Positions 25,101 to 33,804 of a stretch of 64,000 nucleotides of DNA are shown here, piece after piece. Made by a program: the position numbers and the translations under genes. This DNA is from Shewanella loihica PV-4 (GTDB lineage Bacteria; Pseudomonadota; Gammaproteobacteria; Enterobacterales; Shewanellaceae): positions 1,302,001 to 1,366,000 of the forward strand of contig NC_009092.1 of the NCBI RefSeq assembly GCF_000016065.1. Direction: 5' to 3'. How positions within the stretch are numbered: position 1 is the stretch's first letter; each line of letters opens with the position of its first letter. A model generated the notes under the pieces. It did no database searches. It was not told where the DNA came from and saw nothing but the letters and a program-made list of their open reading frames with translations.

Positions 25101-25611
25101 CAAAGCTGCGCAGCAGCATGTAGAGGCTAGCGGTGGTCAGCGAGACCAGGGCGTAGAGCTCCTTCTTGAAGATCAGCGGCACCTGATTACAGAGGATGTC
25201 GCGGATCACCCCGCCGAAGACGCCGGTCACCACCCCCATGACGATGGCAAGTGTCGGGCTAAAGCCCAGCAGCAGGGTCTTCTGGGCGCCGACAATGGAA
25301 AATACCGCCAGCCCCAAAGCGTCTATGGCCAGAAACAGTTTGGAGAGATAGCGCATCACGGGCGAGATGATAACCGTCAGCAGCGAGGCGAAGGCGATGG
25401 CCAGTAGGTAATGGATATTCTCTACCCAGATGAGGGGATAGTTGCCCAGGAGGATGTCGCGTAGGGTACCGCCGCCTATGGCGGTGGCACAGCCTATGAT
25501 GACCACGCCAAACAGATCCATCTGTTTTCTGCCGGCGCACAGCGCACCTGTCATGGCCTCGGCCAGTATGCCGATGAGCCAGAGGAGGGTGATAAATTCA
25601 GCTTCTTGCAT
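24958..25611 (-). CDS. Trimeric intracellular cation (TRIC) channel family protein, YicG-like
   Basis: A 217-residue membrane protein with about seven helices built from two related halves, each with the GGGTLRDIL / GGVIRDIL glycine motif. Bacterial homologues (formerly UPF0126) are structurally related to TRIC potassium-permeable channels. The ATG at 25611 starts the first helix; 16 further upstream codons are open but lack family character. The C-terminus is His/Asp-rich (DYQHGDHGNQDSQAH). Its last 143 bases lie in a 170-bp tandem duplication, so a second, orphan copy of the 3' end follows downstream of the stop. Confidence 0.9.
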   Translation of the reverse strand: MQEAEFITLLWLIGILAEAMTGALCAGRKQMDLFGVVIIGCATAIGGGTLRDILLGNYPLIWVENIHYLLAIAFASLLTVIISPVMRYLSKLFLAIDALGLAVFSIVGAQKTLLLGFSPTLAIVMGVVTGVFGGVIRDILCNQVPLIFKKELYALVSLTTASLYMLLRSFEVTEWINLAISLSVGFSFRMLAIRYHWGMPKFDYQHGDHGNQDSQAH

Positions 25612-25928
25612 TGTCGATTCAGTCGGGAAAAAAGAGTGCGCATATTGCCAGTCTCTCACGGGAAATGACAGCGAGATTTTTTGAAAAATTCGGATTAGAT
25701 TTTTTAATTTTATATGTTGGTGAATTTTGGCTTGTTAGTAGTTTGTTGCCTTAAATATGGCTCATTGTGGTTTTCATCCTATTAGTTTATTCAGGTTAAA
25801 TTTGAAAGTGGATGACGCCCGAAGATAATTTTATTGGCAGGCGTTAGGGCTGGCTCTAGCGAGGGCGGGCGGCGAGGAGTACTATTTGCGCTCGGTGTAT
25901 CATTTTTAAGATGAGTAGGATGGGGAAG

Positions 25929-26936
25929 ATGATTGATTTTCGCAGTGACACAGTAACTCAGCCCACGGCGGCGATGCGCCGCGCCATGGCAGATGCCCAG
26001 GTTGGCGACGATGTGTATGGAGACGATCCCAGTGTTAACCGACTGGAGGCTATGGCGGCAGAGCGTTTTGGATTCGACAGTGCCCTGTTTACCTCCTCGG
26101 GCACCCAGGCCAACCTGCTGGCGCTGATGTCTCACTGTGATCGTGGCGATGAGTATCTCTGTGGTCAGCAGGCCCACAACTATAAGTTCGAAGGGGGCGG
26201 GGCGGCTGTGCTGGGCAGCATTCAACCTCAGCCGCTCACCAACCAGCCTGATGGCAGCATCTTGCTGTCTGATATCGAGGCGGCCATCAAACCGGACGAT
26301 TTCCATTTTGCCCGCACTCGTCTATTGAGTCTGGAAAACACCATAGGCGGCAAGGTGTTGCCTCAGTCCTATCTGGCCGAGGCGCAGGCGCTGGCCTTCA
26401 ACAAGCGGCTCAAGATTCACTTAGATGGTGCCCGCATCGCCAATGCGGCGGTGGCTCATAACCTGGATATCGCCGATATCACCCAGTATTTCGACTCTGT
26501 CTCTATCTGTCTCTCTAAGGGACTGTGCGCCCCCGTGGGCTCGCTGCTACTCGGTGATGAGCGGCTGATCAACAAGGCCCGCCGCTGGCGTAAGATGCTA
26601 GGTGGCGGCATGCGTCAGGCGGGGATTTTGGCGGTGGCCGGCGAGATTGCCCTGAACGAGCAGGTCTCCCGCCTGGCAGTGGATCATGAAAACGCCCGCT
26701 ATCTGGCCGAGCAGTTAAGCTGTCTCGATGAGTTCGAGGTAGATCTTGGCGAGGTGCAGACCAACATGCTGTTTGCCCGGGTGGTAGAAGGTGTCGCCAT
26801 CGACAAGCTGGCCACGTCACTGAAGGCATCTGGTATCCTCATCAGCCCGGGCAAGACGCTGCGGATGGTCACTCACGCCGATATCCGCCTCGAAGATATC
26901 GATCTCTTTATCGATAAGCTCAAGTCGCTGCTCTGA
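25929..26936 (+). CDS. ltaE: Low-specificity L-threonine aldolase
   Basis: The 335-residue PLP enzyme cleaves L-threonine and L-allo-threonine to glycine and acetaldehyde. Family features are MIDFRSDTVTQPT at the start, SSGTQANLLALMSHC, LDGARIANAAV and the PLP lysine in SICLSKGLCAPVGS. AGGA eight bases before ATG 25929 supports that start; two in-frame ATGs lie just upstream (25911, 25920). It has its own terminator. Length is typical. Confidence 0.95.
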   Translation: MIDFRSDTVTQPTAAMRRAMADAQVGDDVYGDDPSVNRLEAMAAERFGFDSALFTSSGTQANLLALMSHCDRGDEYLCGQQAHNYKFEGGGAAVLGSIQPQPLTNQPDGSILLSDIEAAIKPDDFHFARTRLLSLENTIGGKVLPQSYLAEAQALAFNKRLKIHLDGARIANAAVAHNLDIADITQYFDSVSICLSKGLCAPVGSLLLGDERLINKARRWRKMLGGGMRQAGILAVAGEIALNEQVSRLAVDHENARYLAEQLSCLDEFEVDLGEVQTNMLFARVVEGVAIDKLATSLKASGILISPGKTLRMVTHADIRLEDIDLFIDKLKSLL

Positions 26937-26969
26937 GCGATTAGCCTAGCGAGACAGCCATAGTGAAAG

Positions 26970-26998
26970 CAAAAAGCCATCCTCTGGATGGCTTTTTT
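26970..26998 (+). terminator. Bidirectional terminator after ltaE
   Basis: The stem AAAAGCCATCC / GGATGGCTTTT with the loop TCT is followed by T6. It also lies 18 bases beyond the end of the minus-strand gene at 27016 and has an A run on that side. Confidence 0.9.
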
Positions 26999-27015
26999 GT
27001 TATCAGGTAAACGGC

Positions 27016-27849
27016 CTAGTGATGATGGTCGTGGCCGCCTTCAAGTAGCTTGCCATCGGCCGAGTAGAAGCCTGAGCTACCGTGCTGAATGAAGCCCTGG
27101 GTGATCATCTTGGCGATGAAAGGGTCAGACTCGCTGTCGCCCACATCGGCAAAGTCGAGATCTTGGTAACCCGAGGTCAGCAGTTCGAAGCCTTGCTGAT
27201 TGATAGGAGTCAGCTTGGTGAGTTGATAGTGAAGCTGCTGCTCGCCCTGGGTAATGGTCAGGCTGGCTGGAAGCTGGAGTTCGTTTATCCAGTCAAGTTC
27301 CAGAGACTGCTGCTTGCCTTGGGCGTGTGCTTTGCCCTTATGGGAGCCGCTGTTGTGAGAGTAGCTTTGCTGAGTAAAGCAAGCACCTTGATGCTGCTCG
27401 CCCTTATCGAATTGGCTCAAGGCGGCGGGGGCGATCAGATGAAACTGCTTGTCGATATCCGTATGGATATTGAGCGCCAGCAGATCGCTACGGCGATAGC
27501 TGATAGAGCGTTTCTGCTCGGGGAAGTAGCGTACATACTCGCCATTCTTCTGCCAGGCCTCATAGCTTACCGGGCCGCGCTGATAGATGATGGTGCCGTC
27601 GAAGCGGGTCAGGATCAGCTGGTGGGCTTGCGCCTTATCATCATTTCCTGCGGTTATTTGATAGCTGGCTTGAAAGCGCGTCGGCTGAGCGGCGCTGTCG
27701 CAGATCAGCGTACTGACGGCATGCTGATGTCCTTGGCTGTCTGACTGAGCGTGAGCCATGGCTAGTTTTCCAACGAGCAGGTTGCCCATTAGCAGGCTGC
27801 CGGTGACGCCTAAAAAGAGAGAGACTGACTTGAATGTTGAGCGAGACAT
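27016..27849 (-). CDS. Secreted hypothetical protein with a His-rich C-terminus, downstream of the alkaline phosphatases
   Basis: A 277-residue protein with a signal-peptide-like N-terminus (VSLFLGVTGSLLMGNLLVG, then AMAHAQ). The mature domain looks beta-rich, and the C-terminus is histidine-rich (GGHDHHH). I do not recognise a family. It follows two alkaline phosphatase genes on the same strand, so it may be part of a phosphate-scavenging unit. A hairpin between it and the upstream phosphatase could reduce its expression. The His-rich tail suggests metal binding, as inference. Confidence 0.65.
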   Translation of the reverse strand: MSRSTFKSVSLFLGVTGSLLMGNLLVGKLAMAHAQSDSQGHQHAVSTLICDSAAQPTRFQASYQITAGNDDKAQAHQLILTRFDGTIIYQRGPVSYEAWQKNGEYVRYFPEQKRSISYRRSDLLALNIHTDIDKQFHLIAPAALSQFDKGEQHQGACFTQQSYSHNSGSHKGKAHAQGKQQSLELDWINELQLPASLTITQGEQQLHYQLTKLTPINQQGFELLTSGYQDLDFADVGDSESDPFIAKMITQGFIQHGSSGFYSADGKLLEGGHDHHH

Positions 27850-27884
27850 AATAGACCTACTGATATTTCTCTTTAACCAAATAA

Positions 27885-27921
27885 GCAGCCTGACAACCTA
27901 GTTTAATAGGTGTCAGGCTGC
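27885..27921 (-). terminator. Hairpin between the alkaline phosphatase and the hypothetical gene
   Basis: A stem of about 15 bp (GCAGCCTGACA plus ACCTA, against TAGG plus TGTCAGGCTGC, one bulge) is followed on the minus strand by TTATTT. It could be a terminator with read-through or an attenuation point. Confidence 0.6.
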
Positions 27922-27934
27922 GGGTCGCTGCGCC

Positions 27935-29572
27935 TTATTGCGCCGCGGCGGCTTCTGCCTTCTTGACCAGGTCACCGGCATAGTTCATCACATGGAAGAT
28001 GTGATTCTGCTCTACGGTACCCTCAACCAGGCTTGCACCTGGGCCACGAGCGAAGATGGCCACATCTTCACCGGCATGGGTTTCGCTTTCCAGCGGTACC
28101 AGGGCTTCCTGGTGGAAACCGGCACTCTGGGTGTCTATGTAGTTCAGATCCACACGACCAGGCTCGGCAGCGTAGTTGTAACGCTCGTCGCCACCAGTTT
28201 CCAGTGAGCCAAAGCCCAGACCGTTGGCATAGCCGACAGTGGTGTATGGCATGCCGTTGGCATCGGTAGAGTTAGTCACAGACGGCTGACCGTTTGAGTC
28301 GTTGCTCTTAACCAGACCCAGGATAGGGTTACCACGGGTTGGATAACCTGCGATGGTGAACACGTGGCTGTGGTCGGCGGTCACCATCAACAGGGTGTCG
28401 TTAGCCGAAGTTTTCTCCATGGCCACACGTACTGCCTCAGACAGAGCGATGGTGTCGTGCAGGGCACGGGCCGCGTTACCGGCATGGTGAGCGTGGTCGA
28501 TACGACCGGCTTCGACGATCAGCACGAAGCCTTTGTCGTTCTTGCTCAGAATGTCGATACTCTTAGCCGTCATCTCTGCAAGTGAAGGCTCGCCGTTTAC
28601 GCCATCTTCGACTCTGTCGTAGTCATATTCCATGTGAGACGAGTTGAACAGACCCAGGGCGTGCTCTGTAGTGCTTGTGTCCATGGCCAGGAAGCTGTCA
28701 CGGTCGGTAACATAGGCGGCGTTAGGGTACTGCGCCATCCACTCGGCGGTCAGGTCACGACCATCTTTACGCTTACCCGCCTTGCCTTCTGGATCGACAG
28801 TGGTGTTAGGGATGAAGGCGCGACGACCGCCACCCATGACCACGTTGATCCCCTTACCGTCGTTGAAGTCCAGCATCTGGGCGGCAATGTCTTTACAGCC
28901 ATTGGTAACGGCTTCGGCCGGCAGGTTGCTGTCTGCTTCCCAATCACGCTCTGGCACGTGGGCATAGGTCGCCGCAGGGGTGGCGTGAGTGATACGGGCG
29001 GTAGAGACCACACCGGTAGACATGCCCGCCATGGCGGCCAGTTCCAGCGAGGTGACCAGATCTTGGCCTGTAGTTGATGAACAGACACCGCGCTCGACGC
29101 CTTCACCCTGAGAGATCACGCCTACGTCTGTCTTCACACCTGTGACCATGGCGGTCATGGTGCCGGCAGAGTCTGGCGTTTGGCCATCGACGTTATAGGT
29201 CTTAGCCAGGCCTAGGTGAGGCAGGGTCTCGAAAGAGAGTGAGTTCTCTTCACCTGTCTGACCTTTTAGCTGACCGTCGAGGATGCGCGCCGCCGTCACG
29301 GTTGACACGCCCATGCCGTCGCCCACAAACAGAATGATGTTCTTGGCGGCGCCTGCCTCATTGTTGTTGGTCATGCCCGACGCCTTAGTGACGCGGTTTT
29401 GGCCATCGACATACCATTGGTTAACGCCGGTCCAGTCTTTGCCGTTAGTGCCGTTGCTACCGTCGGTACCTGGCGTACCCGCGGTGCCATCTTTACCGTT
29501 ATCACCGTCGCTACCACAAGCCGCTAGGCCGAGAATGGCTGCTAGAGACAGTACTAGTAGTTTCTTATTCAT
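27935..29572 (-). CDS. PhoA-type alkaline phosphatase, lipoprotein with a collagen-like linker
   Basis: This 545-residue enzyme has a lipobox (LGLAAC, Cys about residue 19). A Gly-Asx/Thr/Lys linker with collagen-like triplets follows (GDNGKDGTAGTPGTDGSNG, about 22-45), then the alkaline phosphatase fold: NIILFVGDGMG (metal Asp), TPDSAGTMTA (nucleophile Ser), IVEAGRIDHAHHAG, TADHSHVF and ETHAGEDVAIFARGPG. It should release phosphate from organic esters at the cell surface, anchored by lipid. It is 14 bases downstream of a paralogous phosphatase without the linker. The two share long identical blocks (TADHSHVFTIAGYP). Confidence 0.93.
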   Translation of the reverse strand: MNKKLLVLSLAAILGLAACGSDGDNGKDGTAGTPGTDGSNGTNGKDWTGVNQWYVDGQNRVTKASGMTNNNEAGAAKNIILFVGDGMGVSTVTAARILDGQLKGQTGEENSLSFETLPHLGLAKTYNVDGQTPDSAGTMTAMVTGVKTDVGVISQGEGVERGVCSSTTGQDLVTSLELAAMAGMSTGVVSTARITHATPAATYAHVPERDWEADSNLPAEAVTNGCKDIAAQMLDFNDGKGINVVMGGGRRAFIPNTTVDPEGKAGKRKDGRDLTAEWMAQYPNAAYVTDRDSFLAMDTSTTEHALGLFNSSHMEYDYDRVEDGVNGEPSLAEMTAKSIDILSKNDKGFVLIVEAGRIDHAHHAGNAARALHDTIALSEAVRVAMEKTSANDTLLMVTADHSHVFTIAGYPTRGNPILGLVKSNDSNGQPSVTNSTDANGMPYTTVGYANGLGFGSLETGGDERYNYAAEPGRVDLNYIDTQSAGFHQEALVPLESETHAGEDVAIFARGPGASLVEGTVEQNHIFHVMNYAGDLVKKAEAAAAQ

Positions 29573-29586
29573 TTTGTTGCTCCCAA

Positions 29587-31095
29587 TTAATACTTAGTAC
29601 CGCCAAGCGCTTGGGCTTGGTTGATGATGTGGAAAATGACGTTCTGTTCCATCACGCCCTGTACCAGGTTTGAGCCTGGGCCTGTGGCGTGCAGGCTGAT
29701 ATCTTCACCGGCGTGCGTCTCGCTACCCATAGGGATAAGTGACTGCTGCATAAAGTCTTTGTCTTGCGTATCGACTGAAGATAGGTCGTCACGATTACCC
29801 ACAATGGCGCCAGGACCATTGGTGTAACCTAGGGTGGTGTATGGCTTGCCATCCAGAGCGGTTGAAACAGTGCCATCTACGCCATGTACCAGACCAAGGA
29901 TAGGGTTACCACGCTTTGGATAACCTGCGATGGTGAACACGTGGCTGTGGTCGGCGGTAACCAGGATCAGTGTTTCATCTGGGTTAGTGTTTTCTACCGC
30001 GGCCTTAACGGCGTTAGAAAGTTCGACGGCGTCAGCCAGGGCGCGCTTGGCGTTGCCCGCGTGGTGACCGTGGTCGATACGACCCGACTCGACGATCAGC
30101 AGGTAGCCGTTGTCGTTCTTCTTCAACATCTCGATAGACTTCTCAGTCATCTCGGTCAGTGAAGGCTCGCCACCTACATCATCGGCGCGATCGGCTTCAT
30201 ATTCCATGTGAGACGAGTTGAACAGGCCCAGCAGGTGATCTGTGGTGGCAACATCGATGGCGTCGAACTCTTCGCTGTTCCACACATAGGCGGCGTTGTC
30301 GAAGTTTTCAACCCAAGCCTTGGTCAGATCCATGCCATCCTTACGCTGACCCTTCTTGTTTTCACCGTCGGTAACTGTGTTAGGGATGAAGGCGCGGCGA
30401 CCGCCACCCAGGGCGACTGTCAGGGCATTGTCTTTATCGCGCATGACCATCTGGTAGGCGATATCCTTACACTCGTTAGCCACTGCCTCGGCAGGCAGAT
30501 TGGCGTCTGATTCCCAGTCGCGCTCAGGGCTGTTGGCATAGGTAGCCGCTGGCGTGGCGTGGGTGATACGGGCAGTAGACACTACGCCGGTAGACAGGCC
30601 CTTAGCGTTGGCCAGATCAACCAGGGTGACCAGCTCGTTGCCTTTAGATGACAAACAGTTGCCACGCAGTGACTGGTCAGATACTGAGATAACACCCGCC
30701 TTAGACTTAACGCCCGTGGCGATGGCTGTCATGGTGCCGGCGCTGTCAGGAGTCTGTTGGTTAGTGTTGTAGGTCTTGATCAGGGCGGTATGGTCGAACT
30801 TCTCGAAGCTTAGGAAGTTCTCTTCACCACCTTGGTTACCGGCCATCTGTTGGCCTTGGTAGATACGCGCGGCGGTCAGGGTAGAGATCCCCATACCATC
30901 GCCCACAAATAGAATGACGTTTTTGGCCTTTGCTTTGGTTTCTAGTGTGGCCTTGTCTGACACCCGTTGGGCACTTTCCTTATACCAATGGCTGTCTGTC
31001 TGAACACTGGGTAACACGGCGCTGTTGGCGGCCATGGTTACTAGGCTGCAAGAGATCAACGCAGCTAATCTTTTTATCATCATCACTTTCATCAT
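29587..31095 (-). CDS. PhoA-type alkaline phosphatase, periplasmic
   Basis: The 502-residue phosphomonoesterase has a cleavable signal (RLAALISCSLVTMAANSA) and all expected motifs: NVILFVGDGMG, TPDSAGTMTA, IVESGRIDHGHHAG, TADHSHVF and ETHAGEDISLHATGPG. It is the first gene of a minus-strand unit with the lipoprotein phosphatase and a hypothetical. No convincing Pho box was found upstream, so regulation by phosphate is expected but not shown. The gene pair probably arose by tandem duplication and divergence of location (free versus lipid-anchored). Confidence 0.93.
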   Translation of the reverse strand: MMKVMMIKRLAALISCSLVTMAANSAVLPSVQTDSHWYKESAQRVSDKATLETKAKAKNVILFVGDGMGISTLTAARIYQGQQMAGNQGGEENFLSFEKFDHTALIKTYNTNQQTPDSAGTMTAIATGVKSKAGVISVSDQSLRGNCLSSKGNELVTLVDLANAKGLSTGVVSTARITHATPAATYANSPERDWESDANLPAEAVANECKDIAYQMVMRDKDNALTVALGGGRRAFIPNTVTDGENKKGQRKDGMDLTKAWVENFDNAAYVWNSEEFDAIDVATTDHLLGLFNSSHMEYEADRADDVGGEPSLTEMTEKSIEMLKKNDNGYLLIVESGRIDHGHHAGNAKRALADAVELSNAVKAAVENTNPDETLILVTADHSHVFTIAGYPKRGNPILGLVHGVDGTVSTALDGKPYTTLGYTNGPGAIVGNRDDLSSVDTQDKDFMQQSLIPMGSETHAGEDISLHATGPGSNLVQGVMEQNVIFHIINQAQALGGTKY

Positions 31096-31366
31096 CCGTA
31101 TTGGGTTGAAGTAAATTGTTCGCTATTTGAGATAAAGCGGCCTGATTGTCAGGTATCCAGATGACAGAATTGATGAATTAAGATTGCAGTTATGTGAAGC
31201 TAAGATGTCGAACCCCTTTTTATGCCTGAGTTAACTTGGTGCAAAGGGCACTAAAACGGTGAGATAAATGTATATGGTAAAATTTTAAGCTATTGTTTTT
31301 ATGTTTAATTTATTCTTGGTCTGTTTCTTGTAACGCTTTCGTTTGAGTCTATCAGGGAGAGCCCAA
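31096..31366. other. Divergent promoter region of the phosphatase and thioesterase genes
   Basis: This AT-rich region holds no gene. CTGTCAT and CTGACAA (minus strand, near 31155-31175) resemble Pho half-sites, but the spacing is 15 rather than 11 bases. Confidence 0.3.
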
Positions 31367-31735
31367 ATGAAATATTACAGTCGACGCTTTATTAAACCCG
31401 AACATTTAAATCCGGCTAATGCATTGTTCGGCGGACAGTTATTAAGCTGGATAGATGAGGAGGCGGCCATCTTCGCGGCCTGTCAGATGAATAGCCAGAG
31501 CATAGTCACCAAGATCATCTCAGAGATCAACTTCATGACCCCGGCGCGCCAGGGCGATGTGATCGAGTTCGGCTTAGCGCTCATCAGTGCCGGGGTTAGC
31601 TCCATCACCGTCTGCTGCGAGGTGCGTAACAAGGCGACCCGTCTGCCTGTGGTGACCATAGATAAGATGATCTTCGTTAACGTGGATGAGAACGGCCTGC
31701 CCAAGCCCCATGGTATGCGGGCTAATGCTGCCTAA
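31367..31735 (+). CDS. Hotdog-fold acyl-CoA thioesterase
   Basis: The 122-residue hotdog-fold enzyme resembles the YciA/BFIT group, which hydrolyses acyl-CoA. The family start FIKPEHLNPANALFGGQLLSWIDEEAA contains the catalytic-region Asn and Gly-Gly and the helix Asp/Glu, and VTKIISEINFMTPARQGDVIEFG follows. ATG 31367 has AGGGAGAG at a good distance; the upstream in-frame codons are not conserved. The last codons and stop lie inside the first unit of an 11-bp tandem repeat, so the C-terminus (RANAA) may vary between strains. Confidence 0.88.
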   Translation: MKYYSRRFIKPEHLNPANALFGGQLLSWIDEEAAIFAACQMNSQSIVTKIISEINFMTPARQGDVIEFGLALISAGVSSITVCCEVRNKATRLPVVTIDKMIFVNVDENGLPKPHGMRANAA

Positions 31736-31803
31736 TAGCTGCTTAGCCGATGCCTAATAGCTGCTTAGTCGCTGCTTAGTCGCTGCTTAAGAGCTGCTAA
31801 ATA
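31727..31803 (+). repeat. 11-bp tandem repeat, seven copies, spanning the thioesterase stop codon
   Basis: Units of the type GCTGCTTAGTC begin at 31727, 31738, 31749, 31760, 31771, 31782 and 31793, with one to four changes each and two adjacent identical copies. The TAA stop (31733-31735) lies within the first unit. Confidence 0.9.
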
Positions 31804-31833
31804 GAGTCTAAAGCTGCGCCAGAAATAGCCAAT

Positions 31834-31860
31834 AAAAAAGAGGGCGGATATGCCCTCTTT
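31834..31860. terminator. Bidirectional terminator between the thioesterase and the small lipoprotein
   Basis: The stem AAAGAGGGC / GCCCTCTTT has a six-base loop, with A6 on the left and T-rich sequence on the right. Confidence 0.85.
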
Positions 31861-31893
31861 ATCTTTATCTTTATCTTTATCTTTATCTTTATC
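31858..31893 (+). repeat. Hexanucleotide repeat (TTTATC)6
   Basis: Six perfect TTTATC units start inside the T side of the terminator stem at 31834-31860. They are intergenic, between two converging genes. Confidence 0.95.
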
Positions 31894-31919
31894 TTAAAGC
31901 CACTAAGGCTTAAGCCAAT

Positions 31920-32126
31920 TTAATTTTCTTTGCTCAGGTCTTCTTTGACCGATTTGACCGCATCGCGCGACGCATGACCAATCGCCTTGGTGGTGTCACG
32001 GGTGGCGTGGCCGATATCTGTGGTCACCTCTTTGGTGGTGTTACCAATTGAGCGACCTGCATGCTTAAGGTCGGCGCAGGCGCTAAGGGCGCCAAGGATC
32101 ATAACCGCGCTAATAATTTTTTTCAT
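31920..32126 (-). CDS. Small amphipathic repeat lipoprotein
   Basis: This 68-residue lipoprotein has a signal and lipobox (MKKIISAVMILGALSAC). The mature part consists of an 11-residue-periodic, Thr/Lys/Asp-rich amphipathic helix (TTDIGHATRDT, TKAIGHASRDA). The size recalls entericidins, but the repeats are more like LEA/YtxH-type amphipathic helices. Its role is unknown; envelope stress is a guess. The converging thioesterase shares its terminator. Confidence 0.7.
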   Translation of the reverse strand: MKKIISAVMILGALSACADLKHAGRSIGNTTKEVTTDIGHATRDTTKAIGHASRDAVKSVKEDLSKEN

Positions 32127-32183
32127 AATGATCTCTTGTTGACAAAAGTTGTCACATTTTAACCCGTTAGCCCATTAAGCGAA

Positions 32184-32204
32184 AGCCTCCCCAAAAGGGA
32201 GGCT
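32184..32204 (-). terminator. Hairpin downstream of ndh, probable terminator
   Basis: The stem AGCCTCCC / GGGAGGCT has a five-base loop. On the minus strand it is followed by TTCGCTT, a weak T tract. Confidence 0.55.
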
Positions 32205-32224
32205 CATAATGGCTAGGGCTGGGC

Positions 32225-32270
32225 ACTCGATTAGCGCCTCGACTGTTACTCGATTAGCGCCTCGATAGTC
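32225..32270 (+). repeat. 23-bp tandem duplication downstream of ndh
   Basis: ACTCGATTAGCGCCTCGACT plus GTT (32225-32247) is followed directly by a second copy (32248-32270) with changes only in the last few bases. Confidence 0.85.
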
Positions 32271-32284
32271 ACTTGGTGAACGTA

Positions 32285-33586
32285 TTAGTGCAGCTTGAGG
32301 TGAGGGTGGATGATGCGGCTGATCCCTTTGGCAAACATCAGCAGGGTACCTTTAAAGATCCCATGTAGTTCAATTAGATGGCGCCGATAGAGCGAGGTAT
32401 AAACGAACCTGGCTATCTTGCCCTCCACCAATACACCACCGCCGATGAAGGACATCAGGTTGCCCACGGTATGGAACTTGGACAGGTTTACCAGGGAGCC
32501 GAGATCTTTATAGAGGTACTCCTTGCTGGGGGGCTGCCCGGCTAGCATCAGGCTGATGTTGTCGGCCGTCATCAGCGCCATCTGCCGCGCCGACTGGCCT
32601 CTCGGCGGCACCCAGGAGCCGTCTGGCTGTGGGCAGGCGGCGCAGTCGCCGATGGCGAAGATGTGGGGATCCCGGGTGGTCTGCATGTTGGGCTTAACCA
32701 TCACCTGATTGATCTGATTGCTTTCCAGGCCGCCAATCTCACGCATAAAGTCGGGCGCCTTCACCCCGGTGGACCAGATGGTCATGTCGCTGGCGATGGT
32801 CTGGCCGTCGCAGGTATGCAGCGCACTCTCATCCACCCGGTCGATGCGAGTATTGGTCATGACTCGAACGCCAATCTGATTAAGCTGGTTCGTTACCGCC
32901 TGGGAGATCTCCTGCTTCTCCACCTTGGGCAGGATACGTGAGTCGGCCTCGATCAGCGTAACCTCTAACAGGCTGGTGTCTATCTTATAGCCGAAGCCGC
33001 TGAGCTGCTCGACCGCATGATGCATCTCGGCGGACATCTCGACGCCTGTCGCCCCGGCGCCGACCACGGCGATTTTGATCTTGTCGTCCAGCTGGTGGTG
33101 GCTGGCATAACGCATAAATTTATTGAGCAGCATGGTGCGGATCTGCATCGCCTGTTGGGTGTTGTCGAGGAAGACGCAGTGTTCCCTGACCCCAGGGATC
33201 TTAAAATCGTTGGCGATACTGCCGATGGCCAGCACCAGATAGTCGTAATCTATGCGCCGGGCAGGCAGGAGTTCATTGCCCTTTTCGTCTAAGATGGGGG
33301 CCAGGATCACTTGCTTGTGCTCGCGGTCGATATCTGTCATCGCCCCCTGCTGAAAATGGTAGCCGTGGGCGGCGGCATGACCTCGGTAGCTGATGGCATC
33401 TATGCCGATATCCAGCGCCCCGGTGGCGACCTCGTGCAGCAGGGGTTTCCAGATATGGCTGTCGGCGCAGTCGATAAGGGTGATCTTGGCCTTGCCCTTA
33501 CGTCCCAGTTTACGACCTAACTTGGTCGCTATCTCCATTCCACCCGCACCACCGCCAACGATGACGATATTGGCCACTGCACCCAT
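32285..33586 (-). CDS. ndh: Type II NADH:quinone dehydrogenase (NDH-2)
   Basis: The 433-residue FAD enzyme passes electrons from NADH to quinone without pumping protons, bound to the inner face of the membrane. Two Rossmann motifs are visible: IVIVGGGAGGMEIAT (FAD, N-terminal) and IAVVGAGATGVEMSAE (NADH, about residue 175). The quinone-site region GDCAACPQPDGSWVPPRGQSARQ and an amphipathic C-terminus for membrane binding are also present. Length is typical. An inverted repeat and a TGTGA element upstream may mediate oxygen or carbon control. Confidence 0.95.
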   Translation of the reverse strand: MGAVANIVIVGGGAGGMEIATKLGRKLGRKGKAKITLIDCADSHIWKPLLHEVATGALDIGIDAISYRGHAAAHGYHFQQGAMTDIDREHKQVILAPILDEKGNELLPARRIDYDYLVLAIGSIANDFKIPGVREHCVFLDNTQQAMQIRTMLLNKFMRYASHHQLDDKIKIAVVGAGATGVEMSAEMHHAVEQLSGFGYKIDTSLLEVTLIEADSRILPKVEKQEISQAVTNQLNQIGVRVMTNTRIDRVDESALHTCDGQTIASDMTIWSTGVKAPDFMREIGGLESNQINQVMVKPNMQTTRDPHIFAIGDCAACPQPDGSWVPPRGQSARQMALMTADNISLMLAGQPPSKEYLYKDLGSLVNLSKFHTVGNLMSFIGGGVLVEGKIARFVYTSLYRRHLIELHGIFKGTLLMFAKGISRIIHPHLKLH

Positions 33587-33804
33587 GAGGCTATTGCTCC
33601 TATATTCAGCTTAACTTGATGATTGGCCGGCATTGTTCTGCCAGCAAAACTGTCTCGAATCGAGAAAAGTGTAAGCTTGAGGTGATATTTTGGCAATTAG
33701 CCTTAGTTGGCGTGATTAAGTGGGTGAAAACAGCGGTTTTATCTATAACTAGTTGTTTTGTAAGCGTTGTTGTTTGTGGTTTTTGCGGTTTTATTCTGTG
33801 TTTG

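Noticed and set aside
31100..31220. Pho box ahead of the alkaline phosphatase genes
   Set aside because: CTGTCAT and CTGACAA occur on the minus strand but 15 bases apart, and CTTCACATAACTGCAAT has only three bases between halves; neither fits the 11-base direct-repeat spacing.
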